Assembly: GCA_964578835.1 (NCBI GenBank)
Contig: CAZOEL010000042.1
Coordinates: forward strand, 1 to 58,995
Direction: 5' to 3'
DNA from: CAZOEL01 sp964578835
Lineage (GTDB): Bacteria; Desulfobacterota; Syntrophobacteria; Syntrophobacterales; Syntrophobacteraceae
Length of the DNA: 58,995 nucleotides
Shown here: positions 24,086 through 31,597 of the stretch, one piece after another
How positions within the stretch are numbered: position 1 is the first letter of the stretch
Layout of the letters: each line of letters opens with the position of its first letter
Translations under genes and position numbers: made by a program
The notes under the pieces: model-generated
What the model saw: only the letters and a program-made list of their open reading frames with translations
Told to the model about the DNA's origin: nothing
The model's database searches: none

Positions 24086-24958
24086 TTACGTCGTTGCGAT
24101 GGGAAGCGAGACCATCTTCAAAGCCTGAGGCAATGAATGCAGCAGATCTTCAATGGATGAAGCCGGGGTTGGATTTGCCAACAATCCCATCGTCCGGTTC
24201 ACCTTGGCGGCAAGAGAGCAGGCTTCCGGGATGGGGTAGCCGGCGGCGATCAGAGCTCCGACAATACCGGTAAGACTGTCTCCCGTGCCCCCGACGGGCT
24301 CCATGCATTCCACGCAGGGCTCAGCAATCCTTTCGATAATCCCCTGCCGCGAGGCCACAACATCGCAGCGCCCCTTTACGAGCATGTATCGCGATGCGTC
24401 TTCATGGTCGTATGATCGTTGGATCAGCTCTTCTACTCGCTCTTCCTCCTGGAGGATGAAGCCTCGAGTGTAAAAAGGGTGTGGAGCGGCTTCGTCTGCA
24501 AGAAAAGCGAGCTCGCCCGCATCGGGCGTGAAGAGATCGTAGCACGATGCAAAACCGCTCATTTTGGCCACATACATGTATCCCGCATCGGCTACCAGGA
24601 GCGGTTTGGCCTCCATCCCTTCCGTGACGAGATGGATCCTATTGTGCCAGTCCACATCCGGCTGCAGGTAGTGGTAGATAAGAAGCTCGGGGGAGAGCAT
24701 TGGGAGTCTTTCGGTGAGGTATTTGTAAATCCGGGCGGAGCCGTTTCCTCTCCCGATATCTCCGGCAAGCAGAGCTCTTGGCGGCTTGATCCCAAGAACA
24801 TGAGCGATCGCACATGCGGCGGCCAAAAGCGCGGGCGTGCCTCGTGAAATGGAAAGAGTGCGGCCATCGAGGAGCAGGCGTCCCTCATCGAACCGGCAGG
24901 GGCCTTCGTAGAGGGGAAAATCTTCCCGTGGAACAGTGCCAACAATCAGCCAGGACAT
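24086..24958 (-). CDS. Ribokinase-fold protein, NAD(P)H-hydrate dehydratase/kinase-like, in the selenium cluster
   Basis: The start at 24958 (MSWLIVGTVPRED) overlaps the DUF3343 stop and gives 290 residues; a frame from 25003 lies wholly in that gene. The fold is suggested by LLAGDIGRGNGSARIY, TPDAGELAFLADEA and the C-terminal GGTGDSLTGIVGALIAAGY (residues about 225-243), which has the GxGD anion-hole and catalytic Asp of ribokinase-like and NnrD-type proteins. It may phosphorylate or dehydrate an unknown metabolite. Consistent position at the end of the yedE-tusA-DUF3343 run suggests a role in that pathway, which is inference. It ends 23 bases from the converging double-cubane gene. Confidence 0.7.
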   Translation of the reverse strand: MSWLIVGTVPREDFPLYEGPCRFDEGRLLLDGRTLSISRGTPALLAAACAIAHVLGIKPPRALLAGDIGRGNGSARIYKYLTERLPMLSPELLIYHYLQPDVDWHNRIHLVTEGMEAKPLLVADAGYMYVAKMSGFASCYDLFTPDAGELAFLADEAAPHPFYTRGFILQEEERVEELIQRSYDHEDASRYMLVKGRCDVVASRQGIIERIAEPCVECMEPVGGTGDSLTGIVGALIAAGYPIPEACSLAAKVNRTMGLLANPTPASSIEDLLHSLPQALKMVSLPIATT

Positions 24959-25524
24959 CTTCGAATGAGCTCCTCGTAGGCAAGCTGCAGGGCATACCCA
25001 CATAGTGTATGGCCCAAGGTTCGCGGCGCAGGCGCCTCATGCAGGTTCCTGCCCACCAGGCTTTCGGCCAGATAAGGCACATCCGGGCAGCCTCCCCCGG
25101 AGACATTGACGATGCGCAGGTTTCTCTTATCGACTGTCATTTTCATATTGGCGGCCCGCACCATCAAGAAGTCTCCAAAATCCTTGGTTTGAAACAGGCT
25201 CACAGGCTCGAGAAGAAGATCTTGGAGGGGCAGGATTTGCAGGGGAACGATTCGCGCGCCCTCGAGCAGGACTGATACTTTCAACTGAGCAACCAGGGAA
25301 AACTCGATCACCAGGTCGCACCCCGTGCGGAGGTCGGGAGGAGGCCCTTTTACTGAAACATCGAAGCCTGCCTCCCTGAGAAGAGATTCCGCCCTTATCA
25401 CCTCGCTGGTATGGTGAAAGACCAGAATGCCCTTATCGGAACGGCTGCAGGCGAACCGTTCATCCCTCTTGGGCGACGCCGCTCCGACTAACGCTGAAAT
25501 CTTCTTCCAAAACACTGCCAACAC
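24946..25524 (-). CDS. DUF3343-domain protein of the selenium/chalcogen cluster
   Basis: A 192-residue protein. Residues about 30-105 carry the DUF3343 pattern: GILVFHHTSEVIRAESLLRE, AGFDVSVKGPPPDLRTGCDL with a conserved Cys, and VIEFSL. The C-terminal part has KRNLRIVNVSGGGCPDVPYLAE with a second cysteine and a helical tail. DUF3343 is found next to TusA, YedE and YedF proteins and is thought to take part in chalcogen transfer. The function is not established. It overlaps the kinase-like gene by 13 bases and follows tusA by only 3 bases, so it is firmly in the operon. Confidence 0.8.
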   Translation of the reverse strand: MLAVFWKKISALVGAASPKRDERFACSRSDKGILVFHHTSEVIRAESLLREAGFDVSVKGPPPDLRTGCDLVIEFSLVAQLKVSVLLEGARIVPLQILPLQDLLLEPVSLFQTKDFGDFLMVRAANMKMTVDKRNLRIVNVSGGGCPDVPYLAESLVGRNLHEAPAPRTLGHTLCGYALQLAYEELIRRCPG

Positions 25525-25527
25525 CTC

Positions 25528-25743
25528 TCAACGCGCCAGAATAAGATGACAGTCCTCTCCCTTCCGCTGCTCGTCGCGGATTTCCCAACCCTGCGATCGG
25601 GCGGCGCGGCTGACATTCTCCCGGCTCACCTCGTTGTCGACAATGACCTCGATCTCACCCTTTACCTTCTCTTTCATTCTGGACATAGCCAGCAAAACGG
25701 GCTGAGGACAGGATAGCCCCCTGGCATCTACGATATCGCTCAT
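25528..25743 (-). CDS. TusA/SirA-like sulfur (or selenium) carrier
   Basis: This 71-residue protein is a single TusA domain: IVDARGLSCPQPVLLAMSRM with the CPxP active cysteine at residue 12, then EIEVIVDNEVSRENVSRAAR. TusA proteins accept a persulfide on this cysteine and pass it on; paralogues beside YedE are linked to selenium or thiosulfate use. It lies 19 bases after yedE and 3 bases before DUF3343. Ribosome binding sequence near ATG 25743 is GGAGCAAGAG. Confidence 0.92.
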   Translation of the reverse strand: MSDIVDARGLSCPQPVLLAMSRMKEKVKGEIEVIVDNEVSRENVSRAARSQGWEIRDEQRKGEDCHLILAR

Positions 25744-25762
25744 CTCTTGCTCCTTCGCTCCA

Positions 25763-26860
25763 TCAGGCGCGAGCGCTCTGCATATTGCTCAAACCAATCA
25801 CCAGGCAGAAAAAAAGGCTCACGACGACCGCGGCAATTCCGTGCGGACCGATGCCGGCGGGTGAACTGGCCAGACCGAAGTTGTGAGCAAAGGCTGCCCC
25901 GGTAATCATGCCAAACACAAAGACTCCGGCGTCGGCATCCCCTTCGCCGGACATGAACAGCTGACGACCGGGACAGCCTCCCGCCAGCGCAAAGGAAAGA
26001 CCGGCCACAAGCATCCCGGCGAAGTTCCATAAGGCCTGGGTGTGGGCTACGGGCTGCTTCTCGAATCCCGGATGAAACTGGCCGAGTGCGAGGTTGGTCA
26101 GCCATGCGGCCGCCATCAGCGCCAAAAAGCCCGAAAAGAGGTGCCACTGCTTGAAGAGAATGAGGTCACGCAGCGCCCCCATGGTGCAGAACCGGCTCCT
26201 CTGCGCAAGAAAGCCCACAAGAAGGCCTATTCCAAGAGAAACGGCAACCGGCGCATAGGATGCTCCCGGTCCCTTGAGGCTGTAGAAAAGCACGCCGCTT
26301 TGCGCCTGCCCTTCCACAGGCGCAAAGAGGAACCGGAGAAGAAGAAGTCCGGCAATGAGCAAAGGCATCAGGAGTCCGGTCCCATAACTCTGTTTGCTGC
26401 TCCGACCAAGATTGTAGCCCTGTTTGAAGAAAATGGCGCCGATCCAAACCCCGACCGTAAGACCCGCCACGCCAAGCAGAGCATTTCCATCCCCGCCCGC
26501 AATCCGAAGCAGCGTTCGCCATGGGCAGCCCAAAAAGACAAGCGCCCCGATCATTGCAGTCATTCCCAACACAAACCGCGCGAGAGGCGCCGACCCGCCT
26601 CGCGGCTTGAACTCCCGGAAAAGCAGCGCGGCTCCGAAAGAGCCCAGAACAAAGCCCAGGATTTCAGGCCTCAGGTACTGAACCACCTCTGCCCGGTGCA
26701 TCCCGACGGCCCCCGTAATGTCCCGGTCGAAACAAGCCACGCATATGCCCATGTTCCCCGGGTTGCCCAACTTCTGAAGCAAGGACGCCAGCCCCCCGAT
26801 GATAACGCCCACGGCGATAATGCCCGTTCGTGTAGCAAAGAGATTTCTTGTCCTTTCCAC
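25763..26860 (-). CDS. yedE: YedE/YeeE-family membrane transporter (selenium-associated YedE)
   Basis: I choose GTG 26860 because AAGGAGGAGG sits just before it; this gives 365 residues. The protein is two repeats of a membrane bundle with about nine helices and the conserved cysteines of the family: GICVACFDRDITGAVG, LGCPWR, RSRFCTMGALRD and GGCPGRQLFMSGEGD. Homologues import thiosulfate by passing it between cysteines; the selenium-linked branch is proposed to move a selenium compound. Next gene is tusA (19 bases), which would take over the imported chalcogen. Confidence 0.9.
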   Translation of the reverse strand: MERTRNLFATRTGIIAVGVIIGGLASLLQKLGNPGNMGICVACFDRDITGAVGMHRAEVVQYLRPEILGFVLGSFGAALLFREFKPRGGSAPLARFVLGMTAMIGALVFLGCPWRTLLRIAGGDGNALLGVAGLTVGVWIGAIFFKQGYNLGRSSKQSYGTGLLMPLLIAGLLLLRFLFAPVEGQAQSGVLFYSLKGPGASYAPVAVSLGIGLLVGFLAQRSRFCTMGALRDLILFKQWHLFSGFLALMAAAWLTNLALGQFHPGFEKQPVAHTQALWNFAGMLVAGLSFALAGGCPGRQLFMSGEGDADAGVFVFGMITGAAFAHNFGLASSPAGIGPHGIAAVVVSLFFCLVIGLSNMQSARA

Positions 26861-26883
26861 GTCCTCCTCCTTGGTAGATGCGC

Positions 26884-27090
26884 TTATTCCCCGGCCTGCG
26901 ACCAGGGGCAAACCAACTCCTCTACTGAATAGGCATGGGTGTTCCCGCAATAGGGACATCCCACCGCCACTTTTCCCACTAGCATCCGTCTTCCCGGCGC
27001 CTCCTCCCGTACTTGCAGCTCACCGACGATCCACCAGTTTTCCGATGCATAATCTTTTCCCGTCTCGGGACATACGAAACAAAGCTTCAT
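26884..27090 (-). CDS. Small two-CxxC protein ahead of yedE
   Basis: The start at ATG 27090 follows GAGGAG by 9 bases and gives 68 residues. MKLCFVCPETGKDY and VGCPYCGNTHAY give CxxC and CxxC, fitting one zinc ribbon, and WSQAGE ends it after a further Cys. I know no function. It ends 23 bases before yedE, so it is the first gene of that set. An AT-rich 165-base gap upstream (27091-27255) separates it from pstB and may hold a promoter, with a TTGACA on the minus strand near 27235. Confidence 0.65.
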   Translation of the reverse strand: MKLCFVCPETGKDYASENWWIVGELQVREEAPGRRMLVGKVAVGCPYCGNTHAYSVEELVCPWSQAGE

Positions 27091-27255
27091 CGGAATGAGG
27101 CTCCTCAAATGAGACTGCTCATTTTAGAAAGAGGGCTTGTTGTTGTAAAATCGGAATTTATGATGTTTTAATGGCTAATGAATAGAATATATCGATAGGA
27201 ATAATCAACAAGACATCAATATGCCTCTGTCAATTTACCCAAACAGATCTTTCCA

Positions 27256-28035
27256 TCAGAAAGCATCTTCGATGAGCTTCTCGAACAATTTTGGATCTCG
27301 CAGGCGCTCTCCGGATAGCTCTTGCCCGACAACTCCTTCACGGAGAACATAGACTTTGTCAGCCAGACGTCGAGTCTGGCTGAGGCTGTGGGAAACGGCC
27401 AAGACGGCGTAGCGTTCTTTAAGACTTGTCAAAAGCCTCTCGATCTTCTGAGCGGCTCTGAAGTCAAGGGATGCCGTAGGTTCGTCCAACAGAAGAATTT
27501 GAGGTTCCAGAGCCAGTGCGCGGGCAAGGCAGAGGCGTTGCTGCTGGCCGCCCGAAAGGGTTGTGGCGTCATCATTGAGCCTGTCTTTTACTTCCTCCCA
27601 AAGTGAGGCTTCGCGTAGCGCCCATTCAATACGCTCGGCCAAAGCGCTTCCGGTCACGCCAAGGGTGGTCTCAAGCGGCATGGCGAGATTTTTTCTGATG
27701 GAAAAAGGAAGCACGCTGGGAGTCTGGAAGACCATTCCAGCCTTCCTGCGAAGCTCCGGAAGGGGGAGGAAGCCGTCGTACACGTTTCCGCATCGGCCAT
27801 CGAGCCGGACCCAAACCTCTCCCCGAGCTCGGCACCCCGGAAAAAGCTCGTTCAACCGATTGATGGCCCGAAGGAGAGTTGATTTGCCGGATCCCGAAGG
27901 CCCCACGATGACTGTCAGCTCTCCCCGGCAAAGGGTCAGGTTAATGGAGCTCAAAACGGTCTTTCCCGAGAAAGCAACGGAGAGGTCTCGAACCATAACT
28001 ATCGGGTTGCTGCAAGGTGCTAGTGTGTCTTCCAT
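27256..28035 (-). CDS. pstB: Phosphate-type ABC transporter ATPase, PstB-like
   Basis: A 259-residue ABC ATPase. Walker A GPSGSGKSTLLRAINRLNEL (about 45-64), Q-loop VFQTPSVLPFSIRKNLAMPL, signature LSGGQQQRLCLARALALEP, Walker B ILLLDEPTASLD and H-loop AVSHS. The order and the RAINRLNEL helix are PstB-like. It overlaps the permease gene by 16 bases. Only four Pst genes occur; phoU is absent. The ligand may not be phosphate (see the pstS entry). Confidence 0.88.
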   Translation of the reverse strand: MEDTLAPCSNPIVMVRDLSVAFSGKTVLSSINLTLCRGELTVIVGPSGSGKSTLLRAINRLNELFPGCRARGEVWVRLDGRCGNVYDGFLPLPELRRKAGMVFQTPSVLPFSIRKNLAMPLETTLGVTGSALAERIEWALREASLWEEVKDRLNDDATTLSGGQQQRLCLARALALEPQILLLDEPTASLDFRAAQKIERLLTSLKERYAVLAVSHSLSQTRRLADKVYVLREGVVGQELSGERLRDPKLFEKLIEDAF

Positions 28036-28898
28036 CGCTTCTCGAATTTTACGTGCAGGAAAGAGGCTGCCAAGAAGAGAGATCCTGTCAGGAGGAGGAG
28101 CACGAGAGCCGCGCCGAATCCCTGATCGAGCTCCATCTGACTCCTATGCTCGGCTGCGAGGTAGTAGATGCGAAAGGGGAGCGCCTCAAACTTGTCCCAA
28201 AGGCTGGAGGGAAGACCAGCGCGGGCGACGACTCCGGTCAGGAGAATAACGGCCGTGTCCTCCGATGCCCTCCCGATGGCGAGTATGGCGCCGCTCAAGA
28301 CTCCCCGACTTGCAAGGGGAAGCAGGACATGCCTGATGTTGCGCCAAGGGGTGAGTCCGAGGCTTGGGCCGAGCAGCCTCAGATGCTTCGGTATGCCTTC
28401 CAGAGCCGTCTGGGTCGTACGGATCACATAGGGCAAAATGAGCAGTGCGATGCAAACCGCTGCAAGAAAGAGGGAAGGTCTTGCCTGCGGGAGTATGGTG
28501 TTGCGAAGGAAAAGAATCATCGTGAACCCAAAAAGTCCCATGACGATGGAAGGGGCTCCGGACAGAACATCCACGGCAAAACCCAGTAAAGAGCGGACGC
28601 GCTCCGAAGCGTATTCCGAAAGATAGACGCCGCTTGCAACACCGACCGGGATGGCGATGACCGACGAGAGGAAAACCAGGAAGAATGTCCCCACAACGGC
28701 AGGCCATATGCCTTCGAATACCGGCCGCGCTCCTGTTGCAGCCGAAAGCCAAGGAGTGTCGCCGAAAAAGAGCTTCGAGTCGATGGAGCTCAATCCCCGT
28801 TTGAGCAGGAAGGCCAGGAGAAGGGAGGCAGCCAGGAAGACCCCTATGGAGCAGAGCCAGGCATAGGCGATTATGAGGCGATCAATGGTCTTTTTCAT
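28020..28898 (-). CDS. pstA: Pst-like ABC permease subunit A
   Basis: Start at ATG 28898 (MKKTIDRLIIAYAW), overlapping the pstC stop by 17 bases; the longer frame to 29066 lies inside pstC and is discarded. The 292-residue protein has six membrane helices. A PstA-like segment FLSSVIAIPVGVASGVYLSEYA and the EAA loop PKHLRLLGPSLGLTPWRNIRHVLLP (about 175-200) contact the ATPase, followed by GRASEDTAVILLTG. It forms the permease with PstC. Confidence 0.87.
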   Translation of the reverse strand: MKKTIDRLIIAYAWLCSIGVFLAASLLLAFLLKRGLSSIDSKLFFGDTPWLSAATGARPVFEGIWPAVVGTFFLVFLSSVIAIPVGVASGVYLSEYASERVRSLLGFAVDVLSGAPSIVMGLFGFTMILFLRNTILPQARPSLFLAAVCIALLILPYVIRTTQTALEGIPKHLRLLGPSLGLTPWRNIRHVLLPLASRGVLSGAILAIGRASEDTAVILLTGVVARAGLPSSLWDKFEALPFRIYYLAAEHRSQMELDQGFGAALVLLLLTGSLFLAASFLHVKFEKRWKTH

Positions 28899-29805
28899 GA
28901 CGCTTCTTTCCCGTCCTGTTGTCCATTCTGCGGATGAGAAAATTGGCTCCGCCCATGAGAAGAAAGAGGATGAGGCCCGAAGCGAAAACGGACCTGTAGG
29001 ACATGCTCTGGCTGTCTGTTGCGACAACCAGCGCGATGTGCGCCGTGAGCGTGCGGACGGAATCAAAAAGGGAGCCCGGCACCTGCGGAGCGTTTCCGGC
29101 GAGCATGAGTGAAATCAGGGTATCCCCCATGGCCCTTCCGAATCCGAGTACAGCGGCAACGGCAAGACCACGCGAGGATGCTGGAATGAGGACGTGAAGA
29201 AACTGGCGGGCAGGAGTGAGTCCCATGGCCTCCGCTGCGAGCCGGAGCATAGGATCGATCTGCTGGAGCCTTGCATGGAATATGAGGACGATAGTCGGCA
29301 GGATGAGCAGACTGAGCGTAAGCCCCGCCGTTAGAAAGGAAAAGCCTGCGCCTATCTTCAGCCAGTCCCTCACCAGGGGAACGAGCAGGAAGACCGAAAC
29401 AAAGCCGTAAATGACCGTCGGGATGCTCGTCATGAAATGGACCAAAGCCAGAAGGAAGCGGGCGAGACACCCGGGAGCAAGAACGGTCACAAAGCCGCAT
29501 ATTCCTATGGCCATTGGAAACGCCAGGCACAGAGCAAACGCCGAAAGAAAAAGGGAGCCAACACACATGGGAAGGATTCCGAAATGACCGGAAAAGGGCT
29601 TCCATTCCCACGACAGAACTACGCTCATCCCCCCTGAGGCAATAAGGGGCAGGCAGAAATAAACGAGCAAGGCGAGCATGAAAAGGATCGCCACAGCCGA
29701 AATCCCTGTGGCGATCAAGAGGCCCCATTGAATCCATCTTTCGGAGATCAGTCCGGCGCGATTCGCCTCCCTTCCCATCCCGGCGTTTCCATGCGAACGG
29801 TCCAT
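28882..29805 (-). CDS. pstC: Pst-like ABC permease subunit C
   Basis: A 307-residue integral membrane protein with six helices. FPMAIGICGFVTVLAPG, HFMTSIPTVIYGFVSVFLLV and the EAA loop RLAAEAMGLTPARQFLHVLI (about 190-210), then GFGRAMGDTLISLMLAGNAP, match PstC. It begins one base after pstS ends and overlaps pstA by 17 bases. It pairs with PstA to form the channel. Confidence 0.87.
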   Translation of the reverse strand: MDRSHGNAGMGREANRAGLISERWIQWGLLIATGISAVAILFMLALLVYFCLPLIASGGMSVVLSWEWKPFSGHFGILPMCVGSLFLSAFALCLAFPMAIGICGFVTVLAPGCLARFLLALVHFMTSIPTVIYGFVSVFLLVPLVRDWLKIGAGFSFLTAGLTLSLLILPTIVLIFHARLQQIDPMLRLAAEAMGLTPARQFLHVLIPASSRGLAVAAVLGFGRAMGDTLISLMLAGNAPQVPGSLFDSVRTLTAHIALVVATDSQSMSYRSVFASGLILFLLMGGANFLIRRMDNRTGKKRHEKDH

Positions 29806-29806
29806 A

Positions 29807-30649
29807 CTACTTTAGAGGGATATACCCGTGTTTTTTGACGATTTCCGCGCTTTCGGGGCTCATGACGTAGTCGATGAAAGCTTTCGTGAGCTTCGATGGT
29901 TCTCCCTTGACGTTCATGTAAAGCTTTCGAACCACGGGATAGCTTCCGTTCATGGCGTTTTCCTGGGTTGCTGCAACGGACTCGAGCTTGACGGCCTTGA
30001 GGCTTTGGTCCACATGCCCAATACCCACATAGCCTATAGCGTCCTTATCCTGCGAAATGGCGATTTTCATGGCCCCATTGGAGGGTACTATATTGGCTGC
30101 GCCGGCGACAGGTCCTTTTTTGAGCAGCTTCTCCCAGAAGACTTCGCGAGTGCCGCTCGCCTCGTCACGGCTGAAAAGATGAATGGCCGCGTCCGTTCCG
30201 CCAACATCCTTCCAGTTGGTAACGGAGCCTGCGAAGATATCCCGCACCTGCTGCTGGGAGAGATTGTCCACAGGGTTTTCAGGATGGACCGCTGCAGCGA
30301 CTCCATCAAGAGCGAAGGCAAAGGATTTCAGGCCGTACTTGGCGACTTCCTCCTCTGAAAGCGCCCGCCCGGTGTTCCCAATATCCACAAGTCCTTCTCC
30401 TACCTTCTGGACTCCGACGCCCGAACCTCCGCCTTCGACGGTGATTCGGATCTTCGGGTTGAAAGTCATGATCTCTTTGGCTGCATCGTTCATAACGGGT
30501 ATGTGCGCCGTGCCGCCTGCTATGCTAATCGTCCCTTCGAGACCCGCGAATCCATCCAGGGCGCCGCAAAAGGCGGACTGGAGCAAACCGAACAGCAAGA
30601 AAACCGAAAGAATGGCGACTACACCGATGCGCTTGCGCAAAATACCCAT
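29807..30649 (-). CDS. pstS: Periplasmic anion-binding protein, PstS-like
   Basis: ATG 30649 follows GGGAGGGG, giving 280 residues with a signal peptide (MGILRKRIGVVAILSVFLLF, cleavage near about 28). It is a short PstS: VEGGGSGVGVQKVGEGLVDI and the hinge DEASGTREVFWEKLL are conserved. The phosphate-site loops are altered. The first is AGGTAHIPVM where typical PstS has GSTT, and the other is IGNTGRAL where typical PstS has SSRxL. It could bind another oxyanion. It leads the transporter operon, about 120 bases after the activator gene. Confidence 0.8.
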   Translation of the reverse strand: MGILRKRIGVVAILSVFLLFGLLQSAFCGALDGFAGLEGTISIAGGTAHIPVMNDAAKEIMTFNPKIRITVEGGGSGVGVQKVGEGLVDIGNTGRALSEEEVAKYGLKSFAFALDGVAAAVHPENPVDNLSQQQVRDIFAGSVTNWKDVGGTDAAIHLFSRDEASGTREVFWEKLLKKGPVAGAANIVPSNGAMKIAISQDKDAIGYVGIGHVDQSLKAVKLESVAATQENAMNGSYPVVRKLYMNVKGEPSKLTKAFIDYVMSPESAEIVKKHGYIPLK

Positions 30650-30772
30650 GATTTTCCCCTCCCTATAGCCTTTGTCTTCTATGTCGGTTTCGTTCTTCCG
30701 GACGTGTGCGCCTGAAAAACTCAGCGCATTGCTCTCTAACATTATGGTAAGACCATTCTACTATGTCCGTGG

Positions 30773-31543
30773 CTATGAGCGCTTCCCGTAAAGCGCCGCT
30801 CCGAGAGCGCCCACCATGTCCGGATTCTCGGGAATGAGCAGCTTCTCTTCGAGCTGTTCTTCCAGGGTCCTTCTCACGCACGCGTTGTGAGCCACGCCCC
30901 CGGCAAAAACGAGGGGAGATTCCATCCCGACGCGCCGGACCATCGCAATCGTTCGCTGCACGATGGCCAGGTGGAGCCCCATGGCGATGTTCTCCGCCTT
31001 TTCTCCCCGCGCCATGAGGGATGTGGCCTCACTTTCGGCGAACACCGCACACATGCTGTTGATCTGGATGCGCTTATCCGACCCGAGAGCATACTCGCCG
31101 AAGGATTCCAGCGGAACTTGCAGAGCTGTCGCCATGAATTCCAGGAACTTTCCGGTCCCCGCCGCACAGCGGTCATTCATCTCGAATTTTCCCACCTTTC
31201 CATTGGAAAGAAGCGAGATGACCTTGGTGTCCTGGCCGCCGATGTCGAGGACGGTTCGCGCCTCGGGAAAGAGGAACCTGGCGCCCAGGGCATAGGCCTG
31301 GATCTCGGTTATGGTGGCGACATCCATATCCCTTGCGAAATCGGCGAAAAGCTTCCGGCCGTATCCGGTAGCGACAACCCTTTCAGCCTTCACATCCCCC
31401 ATGAGCCTTTGGCACTGAGCAAGAGGGTCAAAGGTCGTTGGGACCTTGACCCGATAAACCGGGGAACAGCTCCCGTTCAACACGACAAGCTCGATGGATC
31501 GGGACCCGATGTCGATGCCGGCTATATTCTCCGCGCACTGCAT
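30773..31543 (-). CDS. Activator ATPase of a double-cubane/2-hydroxyacyl-CoA dehydratase protein (YjiL/HgdC-like)
   Basis: A 256-residue ASKHA ATPase. GIDIGSRSIELVVLN (phosphate 1), TGYGRKLF, VLDIGGQDTKVISL (phosphate 2), NDRCAAGTGKFLEFMA with C126 and MCAVFAESE with C165, the two cysteines that bridge a [4Fe-4S] between two monomers, and FAGGVAHN (adenosine motif). ATP binding opens a conformational gate that gives electrons to the partner at very low potential. The partner is encoded 54 bases upstream in the same operon. Confidence 0.93.
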   Translation of the reverse strand: MQCAENIAGIDIGSRSIELVVLNGSCSPVYRVKVPTTFDPLAQCQRLMGDVKAERVVATGYGRKLFADFARDMDVATITEIQAYALGARFLFPEARTVLDIGGQDTKVISLLSNGKVGKFEMNDRCAAGTGKFLEFMATALQVPLESFGEYALGSDKRIQINSMCAVFAESEATSLMARGEKAENIAMGLHLAIVQRTIAMVRRVGMESPLVFAGGVAHNACVRRTLEEQLEEKLLIPENPDMVGALGAALYGKRS

Positions 31544-31597
31544 AACCTACGGCATTCCTCACACTGCTCGCTGTTTTACCATTCACTGATCACTCTT

